Assembly: GCA_002104905.1 (NCBI GenBank)
Contig: MCFE01000100.1
Span: 62,001 to 126,000 of the forward strand
Length of the DNA stretch: 64,000 bases
Reading direction: 5' to 3'
DNA from: Basidiobolus meristosporus CBS 931.73
Taxonomy: Eukaryota > Basidiobolomycota > Basidiobolomycetes > Basidiobolales > Basidiobolaceae
Shown here: positions 21,211-32,847 of the stretch, piece by piece
Layout of the letters: every line of letters begins with the position of its first letter
Numbering within the stretch: the stretch's first letter is position 1
Position numbers and translations under genes: made by a program
Notes under the pieces: model-generated
What the model was told of the DNA's origin: nothing
What the model saw: the letters and a program-made list of their open reading frames with translations, nothing else
Databases searched by the model: none

Positions 21211-22990
21211 TACAAAAATAGAGATAGATGAAAGAACAGACTAGTATAGCACATGGGGAAATGCAAGAGGTCAGGTCATCACAAGACTTAGTCATGTGCC
21301 ATGTGATTAATTTGTGCTATTGTTCACTGATTCACATACATCCTGGTCTGCAGCAATATCTGCAAGGTCTAGCACCTCATTTGCTATTCCTCAAACACTG
21401 AGAAGAAATTTAAAGACAAGGCCAGCATAACAGTGTCACATTGTCAGGTTGATGCCATGTCTGTCAGATCTTAGAGCTCTGAATATCCCAAGTACTGTCT
21501 ATTGGGAAGGAAAGCAGACTTGGTTTTCATAGGAATACTAGGCTAGTTTGAAATTTTATAGAGTATACAAGTGAGCTGCTCACATGATCCATCAAAGATT
21601 GAATCTAAAAATTTGAAGGTATGGCACCAGCTGAATTATGGTAAGATGCTATAAAAATAACAGCACAAGACCAGCTGCAAGTCAGATCAGCTTCAAGTTG
21701 GGCCTTTCTCACAGAGTTGCATTGCTTGTCAGCAGGATCTCCAATCTGCAATCAATGCAAGGTATGGAGGCTGTGGTAGCCACATTGTGTTTCTCTGCAA
21801 GCTCATCTAGCCCACCGGAGTGCTGCCCAACTAGGTGTGCTTCAAGCTCTGTTGAAAGCTGCAGTTGTCATTTTAGTAATTCCTTTTGGTTATACTTGGA
21901 TTCAGAGTGCTATTAGTGAACAGCAACATTTGGGAGAACTGCAACTTTCCCATCAACAATTTCATGCTTAGAAAGACATGCATTTTTTCCCTTCCCTGAA
22001 TCTTTGCCTCTGCCTTATTCATTGGAGCTATTTTGCTAGTGCTTCATGTGCCATTCTACACTTTTTTCTTAGTATATACCTCACTTGTGAAGCTTTTGTG
22101 CATATTTTTCCCTACCCAAACCTTCTTGAGGAAATCTATATTTCCTGACTTCTGTAGTAAATCTACAGGCCCTGATGGTGACAGGTTCTGGAGGAAGCTG
22201 CTGGCTTGTAGGCATGGCACCCTTGTACTTGTGTCTTTTGTAGTCTCCAAGATTTTTGAGATACACTCTTGGCACACTTTTGCTGGTTCTGAATTCATGA
22301 ACAGGTTGAAACCCCAGACTATGCTCAGGGAGCATACCAAGCACAGCCCCCACGTGGCCCTGGGTCCTATAAATTGTGTGGTATGTAAGCCTTTAGAAGG
22401 TTATATAGCTGAACTCTTACAAGCTCATGAATATGAGCCTGCTAATCATGGCCGTAATCAACAGCTGGGCAGATCTTCATGACTTTTGGTTCTTGAGCTT
22501 TCATATTGATATAACAGTCTTGGATAACCATGCTGTGACAAGTTTTTCTGCAGGCTTTATATTTAAGCATAAGGGTTTTGCTTAAAGGTTATATGGCATC
22601 TTTCTGCTACTTTGCTGTGAGACCAATGAACACTGGTATGTTACACCAAGCAACTTAAGTACCTTCTTTGCAGTCAAGATAGTAAATTCCTTGCCTGTAA
22701 TGGTGATACACTACAAGCGTATCTGATCATGCAATCTCTGTGCTTTTCTTAAGCTTTTTGGCCTATTACATCTATCCTATCAGCCACAATACCTAATTAC
22801 CTCAATATATTTAGCAACAGGCTGATGACTAGCTTGCAAACATAAGTGGGGGTGATGTCATGATGACCATTTGCTTGTCCTGCACTGGAGGTACTGCATT
22901 TTCTTTATTCTAATTTGCCTGAGCAATATGGTCAATTTGCAGCTCCACAGATATTCTCAGTTGCCTACTAGACTGAGAGCCTGAAGAGTC
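21211..22990. other. Degenerate repeat DNA without a confident gene
   Basis: A minus-strand stretch at about 21320-21450 (GCAAGGTCTAGCACCTCAT) matches 47160-47280, a region beside a Tnp2-like remnant. The rest is unassigned. A 149-codon frame at 22033-22482 (plus) and overlapping minus frames lack a recognisable domain; none is called as a gene. CpG is scarce, as in the neighbouring transposons. Confidence 0.4.
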
Positions 22991-24240
22991 AGCATTATTA
23001 TCTTGAGTGGATACCACTTGATTCACTGAATGTCAAAGCAATCTGTTCAGGGTTTTCAGCTGATGTATGCAGTGAGGTTTGGTTGGGATCCAGACAACTG
23101 CGCTTTATCCTTTGGCAGCATATATATTGATGTGAGTCAAAATAAAGGAGAAATGTTGTCCCACATTTGTACATGTATGGTGCCAAAGCTACATTTTCAA
23201 TGCCAACCATGGTGTTTTAACATTGATTCTTACATGCATGTAGGCACAATGGCTGAAATACAAAACTGTCTTGAATGCATGTTGAATTCAAAAAAGTGAT
23301 ACAAGAGTGAAGCAGACTTGGAGTTAATCATCCATTATAATTAATGGGGGCTTAAGGACCTACTGCTACTTTCTGCAAAGTCAATCCTGGGATTTAGCTT
23401 ACTGTGCACATGGTAAAAATGAACAACATTATGGCACTGGTGCATATGACCCAGAAACCATTCAGATGTCAGCAGGTGCTGACAGTTGAGTAGTGTGCAT
23501 ATCAGAACTGCCACCAATGCAAGGTTTTCAGCTTGTCAGGAATCCACCACCATAGGTGCAAAAGATTACTTACACTCCAGATGTATTTCTTCAATACCCC
23601 ATATAAGGAAGCTCATACAACCTAACAAATATTGTAAAGCTATAGACAATAACATTCAGCATCAGCAAAACCAGCATATCTGATTTCTTTGATTGTAAGC
23701 ATTGCATCTAACTTGGAAGCAAGGGCTGCCATGAAAGTATGTACAACCATACATTTGCCTTGGCACTCTATAGACTCTTATTAGTCAAGTACTTTGCAGG
23801 CACTTCCAACTGACCACTGATTCATTTTTAGCAGAATTTGACATCAATCTTGCAACCCTTACCAATGCCTGAAAACTCTAAAAGAGTTGGCAAAATATTA
23901 TAGAGTAACTGCATGCCAAATTACTCCAATGAGCTCCACCCAAAGTTCATATGCCTATGTAACAACACTAATGGGGACTGGATGAGCTGGATAAGTATTT
24001 ATTGAAGTAACCATCTGATGCTAACTCTATTCAAAGAACACCAAAAGTATTGGCCAAATTGCAGGCTTCACACTAAAAAGCCATAATGTTGAGGAGATAG
24101 AAGTGTTCTAACTGCAGTGGGTGGATGCATATGTTGGGGTTAGTAGGCAAGAGGCCATATGCTGATGAATCAAGCTGTTTGAGAAATACCCATGGCACTG
24201 GTGAGTAAGTAAATAAATAAGGACATCTCTACAGCACAAT
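22991..24240 (+). pseudogene. Tnp2-like transposase remnant, plus copy
   Basis: Parallel to 38500-40300: the GTCAGGAATCCAC block near 23540, the stretch near 23740-23870 equivalent to 38840-38960, and the block near 23880-24120 equivalent to 40050-40250. The central segment with the Cys-rich motif is missing, and stops are frequent. It was once a CACTA-type transposase gene; no function remains. Confidence 0.5.
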
Positions 24241-24895
24241 CTCTGAATGATTCAAGGGGATATACAATTGTTTGCTGACTACTATATGCTCTTTCCTCAG
24301 GAAGATGATGTTCTTAGTATTTGTGTTTGGGTAATAATCTAGTGTGTGAGTTATGGAGTACATTCCTGGGCTCTCACACATCTATCAGTAATGCCATCCA
24401 TTGTGCCCAGAAAGCTAGCTATCTTGCTGATAGCTAGGGTATCTCCAATGCAGATAATGATATGTGCTATGACATGATGGCTATTTACTGTTATCCTGCT
24501 AGAAAGCATACAAATTCATCCAACAATGGGTACAGGTAGCTATCTAGGTTGGATGGCAATTTTGGCACAGATTCTAGTGAGACAACCATCAGATTATTGC
24601 TCTGATACCATAAGATGGGTGGCAGATTTAGATTGATTAGAATCAATGGCCAGCAGGATATGCAGGTAGAGTACTTGGTGTGTAAGAATCCATCAAGTGT
24701 CAAGGCAAAGGCATGCTCATGGATACTTTCAAAGTATCCCTTGCTTCTTTGCTGTTTGTAATGGTTGCCATCAATACATTGGAAATATTTGTGCTTGATT
24801 GATACTAAGTGCAGTACCTTGTAGCATCATAATATTTGTCAGACTGCATGAGCTTCTTCAGGTGGTTTATTATGGGATTAGTACCAGAGTGTAAA
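24241..24895 (-). pseudogene. Tnp2-like transposase remnant, minus copy
   Basis: Minus frame 24703-24491 reads LNLPPILWYQSNNLMVVSL followed by LDSYLYPLLDEFVCFL. This follows the Tnp2 family pattern of NLPP-xx-RY, a P-K stretch and a xxFLxPLxxEL segment. Upstream on the minus strand lies the HAFALTLDGF piece. It abuts the plus-oriented remnant at about 24240, so the pair is inverted. Truncated on both sides. Confidence 0.62.
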
Positions 24896-24924
24896 TAGTT
24901 TTTTCCCCCAATGCTGGTGAATTA

Positions 24925-25290
24925 TGCCGCAATTAATAAAGTGATTTGGATATAAGGAACTTAACAAGAAATAGATATAATAGTTGAACTGCTGTTTATT
25001 CATAAAAAAGCATAGTATTTATACCTTTGTAGTAGTAATGCAGTTGTAGCACTGATAAAGGAGGGTTTCTCAACTTTCTTGAATATTTTGTAACAGTTTC
25101 AGGGCTAGTACACAATATATGGTAAAGTACTAATCTGATCTTGACTATGGTGAAATAATCATAGGATCATAGATCTGAAGAAAGTGGCAAAGTTAGGGCT
25201 ATAGGTTAGTCCTATGGTGACCAAGAATTGTCTGCAATTGTCAAGTAAATTCAGCTGCTGAATGAGACCAAATAGTCCAATCCTTCAACA
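24925..25290 (-). repeat. 3' LTR of copia B1
   Basis: 366 bp, starts with a mutated tip (TGCCGCAATT), ends CCTTCAACA, next to purine tract TTGAGGGGCAG (minus strand, 25291-25301). Confidence 0.8.
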
Positions 25291-28200
25291 CTGCCCCTCA
25301 ACTAAATAATTTCTTAATCATACTTCCTCTCTGTGATTCTCAAATTGTGACCTAGTTAGTGGTATTGTCAATATATCTGCCACTGTTTTGTCAATTGGGC
25401 AGTAAACTAACTCTACTAAGGTATTTTCTACAGCTTCCCTCACAAAGTGGTGTTTTACATATATGTGCTTAGTTCTAGCATGATAAGCAAGATTCCTAGC
25501 TAGTGAAATACAACTTTGATTATCCTTGTAAATACATGTTGGTTCATCTGAGTTAAAACCTAAGTCTTTGAGTAATCTTTGTAGCCATATAGCCTCCTTA
25601 GTTGCTTGACAAGCAGCCATATACTCAGCATTGGTTGTAGATAGGGCCACAGTTAGTTGTTTCTTGCAATTCCAAGTAATAACTGCACCACCATAAACAA
25701 ATACATACCCAGTGGTGGAGTGTCTGTCAGTCTGGTCTCTGCCCCAATCTGAGCTATCATAACCATCAAATATTTGCCTATTACCTGCTCCAGAGCATTC
25801 CAGTGCCATATTGATGGTACCATTTATATAGCTGAAAATCTGCTTAACTGCTGTAACTATATGATCCATAACTCCACATGAATTGACTAACAATTCCAAC
25901 TATCACTGTAATATCTGGACATGTAGACACCATCAAGTACATCATGCTATCAACCTTTGATTAATAGGGAAGGTTTTGGCCAATATTTCAGCCTTTATCC
26001 CCTCAAACTGGCTGAGAATTGCTCAGGTTCAGGTCATTGTCCATAGGGGTAGCTGCAGGCTGGCAATTTTTCATTTTGAAGCGTCTAAGAGTGTCCCTGA
26101 TGAATCTAGGCTGATTCAGCATGATTTTCTGTGTAGGTATGTCAAACTTGACTTCAGTTCCAAGATAATAGCTCTAATTTCTAAGATCTTTCATCTCATA
26201 TGGGCTGAAGAGATCTGATTTTTTCTGTTTCAGTGCCTTCTAGTCATATGTAGCTATTACTAGGTTGTCCACATAATGAACTAGGATGATTAAATCCTTT
26301 TTAAGTGGTTTCACATATGTACTGTGATCTGAAGTGCTAAAAATGAGCCTAATCTCATTGATATATGTGTCAATATTGTTACACCATGCTCTAGATGCCT
26401 GCTTAGTACATATTGTTTGGTAATACTGCTAATTTGATCCTGACTATAGGGGAATAATCATAAGATCATATATCTGGAGAAAGTGGCAAAGTTAAGGCAG
26501 TGAATAAGTCCTACAGTGACTAAGACTAGTCTAGAATTGTTAAGTAAATTTTTAGCTGCTGAATGAAACCAAATAGTCCAATATTTCAACATGCACACCT
26601 TATGGGGGCCTTTTGGATCGGTAAAACCTTCTGGTTGCTCCATATACATAGTTTCATGCATATCCCCATTTAGAAAGACTGTTTTGACGTCCATTTGGTG
26701 TAGATCTAGACTGTGTACAGCTGCCAGGGCTAGAACTGTCCAAATAGAGTTAAACTTAGCAACCAGAGCAAATGTTTCCTTAAAGTCTAGTCCCTGGACC
26801 TGGGAGTAGCCTTTAGCTACCAATCTAGCCTTGTACTTATCAATGGCACCATTTGAGGTTATCTTGATCTTGTAGACCCATCTACATCCTATTGGCTTTC
26901 TCCCATTTGGTAAATCTACCAGTTCCCACATTTTTGCCTTGATCAATGATTGGTACTCCTTCTGCATGGCTTGTTGCCACTTAGTAGCATCTTGACCTTG
27001 CATTGCCTGTTCCAGATTCTGAGGTTCAGCACATAAGGCAAGATAAGCTTCTTCATGATCATTGGATGTCTGCCACCAGCATCCAGGGGCATTTCTTGTT
27101 CTGGTAGATCTCCTAACTGAGACTATCTGTTCTGATCTGGAACTGGTAGAAGTATCTTCCATCTCTGGCTGGATTTGGTATGTATCTACTTCATTTGTGT
27201 TGATTGCATCATCAGGCAGCTGGCCAATAATTTCCATGGCTTTCTGATCTGAATTCTCCTCAAATACAATGTCCCTGCTCTTGATCAGCTTCTGAATTTT
27301 GCCATCATACACTCTATACCCTTTAGTATCTTCACAATACCCAAGAAAGATCCCTTTTCTACTCTTTGGCTCCAACTGTGAGCGTTTTTTGTCAGGGATG
27401 TGATAAAAAACATCACTGCCAAAGATCCTGAGGTGCTGGAGATCTGGTTTTTTGCCTGTGTATGCTTCAAAGGGGGTAGAATTACGTAGTGCTGTTGTTG
27501 GGTATCTGTTCTTGATGTATACAGTGGTAGCAACAGATTCAGCTCAAAACTTGTAGTCCATTCCCTTATCATGTAACATAGATCTTCCCATCTCTACTAT
27601 TGTTCTATTTACATGTTCTGCTACTCCATTTTGCTGTGGAGTATGAGGAACTGTGGTCTGTTGAAGTATACCAGTAGACAAGCAGTATTTTGCAAACTCC
27701 TTTGAGCAGTATTCTCCTCCATTGTCACTTTGTAGTACCTTCAATTTAAACCCAGTTTGTGTTTCTGCCATGTTCTTGAAGTGCTTAAATGTCTCTAAAG
27801 CTTCATCCTTTGTTTTGAGGAAGTACACCCATGTACATCTTGTCTTGTCATCAATAAACGTCATAAAGTATCTCTTTGCTCCAAAGGACAGTGTTCTCAT
27901 GGGGCCACATATGCCTGAGTGTACAATAGCCAATATTTTGGTGGTATTGATTCCTTCTGAGTACTTGAAACGTTGCCAAGCTTGTTTCCCATATGAACAT
28001 CCCTTACAAACATTCAATCTGATTGGAATTGAGTATTTTAGGCTCAAAACAAGCTGATTTTGCACCAATTGGCTCATTTTCTGTTCCCCTATGTGTCCTA
28101 ACCTCCTATGCCACGTCTCCCAGTTGGTTTCATCAGTTTCAGCAATGTTGACATACTCAGGTACAATGATCTTGCATTGTAACTTGTATATATTGTGATC

Positions 28201-29359
28201 TCTGATTCCCAAAGCTAATCTTTGTCCATTTTCACTCAATATTGAGCAGCTCAGCTTAGTAAAAACAAATTTCAGTCCCTGAGTAGTTGCTTTACTGACT
28301 GAGAGTAGGTTCTTAGCTATTCCAGTTACATAGAGTACGTCAGTCAGTTTTGCTGTTGTTGCCCCTGAGTTATCACTCATATTTAGTTGCATAGACCCAC
28401 TGGCAGTAGCTTCCAATGCAGAGTTATCTCCCAGATAAACCTTTCTTACGGGAATAGTCTTTAAGTTGCTGAAACAATCCTTTATACCACAAATATGCGG
28501 TGATGCACCAGAGTCAATATACCATTCATTACTTTGGTTACTTGCACTCTCTTTTACAGTTACAAATAACTGTTCATCAGTAGTTGTATAGTTTGCCTGC
28601 TCTAGCTTCTGTTTTTTGTCTGCTTGTTTCTTGTTGCATTCTCTTGCCCAGTGTCCTGGCTTTTTACAATAATTGCAGCAACCAGGTTTTCTTTGATTTT
28701 GTTGCTTTCCCCTCTTTCTGAGCACCTTTCTGAGCTGAATAAAGCATTATCATTGATTATCTCTGCTTGAACATTACATCTGAGTTCTTCATGGAGAAGT
28801 CTTCCTAAGACATAGTCTAAAGTCAAATTGTCTTATCTGCTTTCAAAAGAAAGCATGAGTGGCTCATACTTGTCTGGTAGGCTGCAAAGCAGACAGAGTA
28901 TCTTTTCTTCATCATCTACACCAGCATTAATACTGTAAAGTTCTTCTGCTAGTGTCTCCATTTTGGTATTGAGTAGTAGCATGTCATCATCTGGCTTCTT
29001 CCTCATGTTGAAGAACTTTTGTTTCATATAAAGCTTGCTTGATACTGACTTTGCTCTAAAGATCTTCTCTAAGGATTCCCATGCTGCTTTGGTAGTATTT
29101 GAGGCATAGATTTGTCCAATGAAGGAGTTTTGCACATTGATGCATATGGCATTGAAGGCCTTTCTCTTCTTCTCTTGAAACTTCTCCACATCTTCTGCTG
29201 TTCCTTTGGGCTCAACTTCCTTTCCTGTTACTTTGTTCCAAAGCTTTCTTTCCTCATGTGGATCTGCATCTTGATTCTCCAAAGTCTGTAGTTCTTCCCA
29301 TCAAACCTCTCCTTTACAGGGAAGATGTTAGTATTGCTTTGTTTGCTGGTAGAAGTCAT
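25291..29359 (-). pseudogene. gag-pol of copia B1, broken
   Basis: gag starts near 29359 (MTSTSKQ) and is open 29282-28833; a stop replaces a sense codon at the end of that block. A CCHC knuckle (CNYCKKPGHWAREC) lies near 28660. The protease WYIDSGASPHI and integrase IDDKTRCTW and QSDNGGEYCSKEF all fall in one open frame at 28725-27544. Pre-RT and RT follow in 27375-26600. Then the frame runs into the internal LTR piece, giving a foreign tail after PHKVC. RT resumes near 26400 with the YVDD motif altered to YVDN (near 26260). RNase H is open at 25899-25318 (ALSTTNAEYMAA). This is the best preserved family B protease-integrase, but no full polyprotein is possible. Confidence 0.87.
26402..26590 (-). 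repeat. LTR fragment inside the RT gene of copia B1
   Basis: Matches 29578-29764, the first ~188 bp (U3 side, element orientation) of the family B LTR. Its outer edge joins RT after GTGTGCA exactly as at 29764/29765. Its inner edge joins at a short shared CTTAG/GTTAG word. About 25 bp of RT present in copy B4 (near 33958-33992) are missing here. Confidence 0.85.
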
Positions 29360-29380
29360 CTTTAGAATAGATTAAGGCAA

Positions 29381-29395
29381 TTGGGGCTCATAACC
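29381..29395 (-). other. Primer-binding site of copia B1
   Basis: Minus strand GGTTATGAGCCCCAA directly after the LTR, the same initiator tRNA-Met anticodon-arm complement as family A. Here the ATG in the site is followed by a stop after nine codons, and gag starts at a later ATG. Confidence 0.7.
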
Positions 29396-29764
29396 TGTTG
29401 CCATTTAAGAAGTGATTTGGATATAAGGAACTTATTAAGAAATAGTGATAATAGTTGAACTGTTGTTTATTCATAAAGAAGCTCAGTATTTATACCTTTG
29501 TAGAAGTAATACAGCTGCAACACTAAGTAGTGAGGGTTTCTCAATATTCAGGAGCATTGTGTAACAGTTTCAGGGTTAGTACATATTGTTTGGTAATACT
29601 GCTAATTTGATCCTGACTATAGGGGAATAATCATAAGATCATATATCTGGAGAAAGTGGCAAAGTTAAGGCAGTAAATGAGTCCTACAGTGACTAAGACT
29701 AGTCTAGAATTGTTAAGTAAATTTTTAGCTGCTGAATGAAGCCAAATAGTCCAATATTTCAACA
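29396..29764 (-). repeat. Family B LTR shared by B1 and the RT-truncated derivative
   Basis: 369 bp, TGTTGCCATTT to ATTTCAACA. It is the 5' LTR of B1 and also abuts RT sequence of the next interior at 29765 without RNase H or purine tract. Confidence 0.85.
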
Positions 29765-32330
29765 TGCACACCTTATGGGGGTCTTTTGGATTGGTAAAAC
29801 CTACTGGTTGCTCCATATATATAATTTCTATCAAATCCCCATTCAGAAAGGCTGTTTTGATGTCCATATGATGTAGATCTAGACTGTGTACAGCTGCCAG
29901 GGCTAGAACTGTTCTATTGGAGTTAAGCTTGGCAACCAGAGCAGGTGTTTCCTAAAAGTCTAGTCCCTGGATCTGGGAATAGCCTTTTACCACCAATCTA
30001 GCCTTGTACTTCTCAACAGTACTATATGAGGTTATCTTGGTCTTGTAGGCCCATCTACACCATACTTGCTTTCTCCCATTAGTATTTCTCTCATATCTGC
30101 CTGAATTAGGTACATATCTTCCTCATTAGTGTTGATTGCATCATCAGGAAGCTGGCCAATGATTCTGAATTCTCCTCAAATATAATGTCCCTGCTCTTGA
30201 TCAGCTTCTGGAATTTGCCATTATACACTCTATGCCCATAAGTATTAACACAATACCTATGAAAGATCCCTTTTCTACTCTTTGGTTCCTGCTTAGAGCA
30301 TTTTTTGTCAGGGATATCATAAAAGACACCGCTGCCAAATATCCTGAGGTGCTGTAGGTCTAGTTTCTTGCCTGTATATGCTTCAAAGAGTGTAGAATCT
30401 CCATGTGAAGTTGTTGGGCATCTATTCTTGATTAGTATTGTGGTAGCAACAGACTCAGCCTAAAACTTGTAGTCCTTTAACATATCATATAGCATAGGTC
30501 TTCCCCCATTGCTATTGCTCTATTTGCACATTCCAATAATCTGTTTTGTTATGGAGTATGTGAGCAGTGGTCTGTTGAAGTATACCAGGAGCTGAGCAGT
30601 ATTTTGCAAGCTCCTGTTAGCAGTATTCCTATATATTGTCACTTTGAGGTAATTTCAGTTTATGCTATTTTGTGCTTCTGCCATGTTCTTGAAGTGCTTA
30701 AACATCTCTCAACCCTAATCCATTGCTTTGAGGTAGTACACCCATGGGTATCTTGTCTTGTCATCAATAAACATCATTAAGCATCTCTGGACTCCTAAGG
30801 ACAGTGTTCTCATGGGTCCACATATGTCTAAGTGTACAATAGCCAATATTTTGGTGGTATTGATTCCTTCTGAGCTCCTGCAACATTGCCTAGCTTGTTT
30901 ACAATATCAACATCCTTTCCAGACACTCAATATAGTTGAAATTGAGTAATTTAGACCAAAAATAAGTGGATTTTTCAGTAATTGGCTTGTAATCTGTTCT
31001 CCAACATGTGCTAGCCTCCTATGCCACATCTCCCAGCTAGAACCATCAATTTTGGCAATGCTGACCTACTCAAATATAACAATCATGCATTGTAACTTCT
31101 TTGTATGGTGATCTCTGATTCCCAAAGCTAGTTTAGGTCTATTCTCACTCAATATTGAGCAGCTCAGCTTAGTAAGAATAATTTTCAGTCCCAAAGTAGT
31201 TGCTATACTCACTGAGAGTAGGATCTTTGCTATTTCAAGTACATAGAGTACATGAGTCAGTTTTCCTGTTGAAGCCTCTGAGATATCACTCCTCTTTAGC
31301 TGCATAGACCCACTGGTAGTAGCTGCCAGTGCAGAGTTGTCCCCTAGATACACCTTTCTTACAGCAATTGTCTTTAAGTTGCTGAACCACTTCTTTATAG
31401 CCCAAATATGTTGTGACGCCCCAGAGTCAATATACCATTCATAATTTTGGCTACTTGCAATCTCTCACAAGGTTACAAATAACTTCTCTGCAGTATTTAT
31501 ATAGTTTGCCTGCTCCAGTTTCTATTTTTCTGCATGTTTCTTCTTGCATTCTCTTGCCCAGCATCCTGGCTTCTCACAGTATTACAGCAACAAGGTTTTC
31601 TTTTATTTTGTTGCTCTCCATTCTTTTCTGTGTGCCTTTCAATGCTGAACTAAGCATTGTCTTCAATTGTCTCTGCTTGATCATTGTATCTGAGTTTGTT
31701 ATGGACAGGTCTTCCTTTGACATTGTGTAGGTCAAGTTGTCTTCTCTGCTTTTAAAAAAAAAGTATGAGTGGCTCAAACCTATCTGGAAGGCTACAAAGC
31801 AGACAGGGTATCTTTCCTTCATCATCCACAGCATATTTGATACTGTAAAGTTCTTTTGTAAGTGTCTCCATTCTGGCTATGGGTTGTAGAATGTCATCCT
31901 CTGGCTTCTTCCCCATGTAGAAGAACTTTCTTTTAAGTAAAGTATGCTTGATACAGACTTTGCTCCAAAGATTCTCTCCAGGGATTCCCATGCTGCTTTG
32001 GCAGTATCAGAAACATGAGCATGCCTGGTCAAGGAATCTTGTACATTGATATATACAGAATTAAAGGCCTTTCTCTACCTCTCTTGATACTTTTAACCTC
32101 TTCTGCTGTTGCTTTGAGCACCAATTTCTTTCCTGTTACAATATTCCAAAGCTCTATTTCCACAGGTTGGATATTCAACCTGACTCTCCAAAGTCCGTAG
32201 TTCTTCTCATAAGACCTCCCTTTTACAGGGAAGATGTATGTATTGTTCAGTTTAATGGCAGATGTCTTCTGTAAAATAGACTTAGGCAATTGGGGCTCAT
32301 TACCTGTTGCATTTCAAGAAGTGTTTTGGA
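29765..32330 (-). pseudogene. Copia family B derivative: gag to mid-RT joined to an LTR
   Basis: Minus-strand interior with gag (from about 32265; KNYGLWRVRLNIQ near 32200), zinc knuckle near 31560, protease, pre-integrase and integrase remnants to 30480, and the N-terminal part of RT. RT ends after NPKDPHKVC at 29765, directly against LTR 29396-29764. RT core, RNase H and purine tract are absent. The primer site (GGTAATGAGCCCC) and only the first ~26 bp of the 5' LTR (32305-32330) remain at the right end. More decayed than B1. A 78-codon frame (29867-29631) reads from RT into the LTR with the same tail as B1. Confidence 0.8.
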
Positions 32331-32478
32331 GTATATGTCTATCACAGCCTCCATATCCTCCAATGCTGATGGAGTGGAGATCCAATGATAGACAAAGCAA
32401 CAAAGTTAAGTCCTCAAAAGGTTATTACAATGCATTAAGTGGGATTTTGCAACATTAATAGGGACACCAAGAGGTTGC
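32331..32478 (+). other. Left flank of copia B4: host repeat split by the insertion
   Basis: Ends AAGAGGTTGC and continues at 37374 (AGCACTACTTC...). The joined sequence matches the minus strand of 47090-47345, which has no insertion, so that locus serves as an approximate empty site. Confidence 0.6.
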
Positions 32479-32847
32479 TGTTGCAATTTAAGAAGTGATT
32501 TGGATACAAGGAACTTATCAAGAAATAATGCTAATAGTTGAACTGTTGTTTATTAGTAAAGAAGCTCAGTATTTATACCTTTGTAGAAGTAATATAGCTG
32601 TAACACTAAGTAAGGAGGGCTTCTCAATACTCAGGAGCATTCTCTAACAGTTTCAGGGTTAGTACATAATTGTTAGTATTAGTGATAATTTGATCCTGAC
32701 TATAGGTGAATAATCAGAGGATCATAGATCAGAAGAAAGTGGCAAAGTTAGAGCTGTAAATCAGTCCCACAGTGACCAAGACTAGTCCAGAATTGTTAAG
32801 TATATTTTTAGCTGCAGAATGATACTAAATAGTCCAATATTTCAACA
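32479..32847 (-). repeat. 3' LTR of copia B4
   Basis: 369 bp, TGTTGCAATTT to ATTTCAACA, beside purine tract TTGAGGGGGAG (minus strand). Confidence 0.9.

Larger units (their letters stand above)
24925..29764 (-). mobile_element. Ty1/copia family B element B1, with an LTR piece inside RT
   Basis: Minus-strand element between LTRs 24925-25290 and 29396-29764. It carries a half-tRNA iMet primer site, gag, protease, integrase, RT and RNase H. A 189-bp copy of the LTR start (26402-26590) replaces about 25 bp of RT. The left flank is AATTA; the right side is not free flank, because another family B interior begins directly at 29765, so no target duplication can be read. Confidence 0.85.

Noticed and set aside
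22033-22482. 149-codon plus frame with overlapping minus frames
   Set aside because: No recognised domain, in a degenerate repeat region, with competing frames on both strands of similar length.
29765-32330. Family B derivative as a separate complete element with its own target duplication
   Set aside because: Its right LTR is cut after about 26 bp and its left LTR is shared with B1; no duplication can be read.
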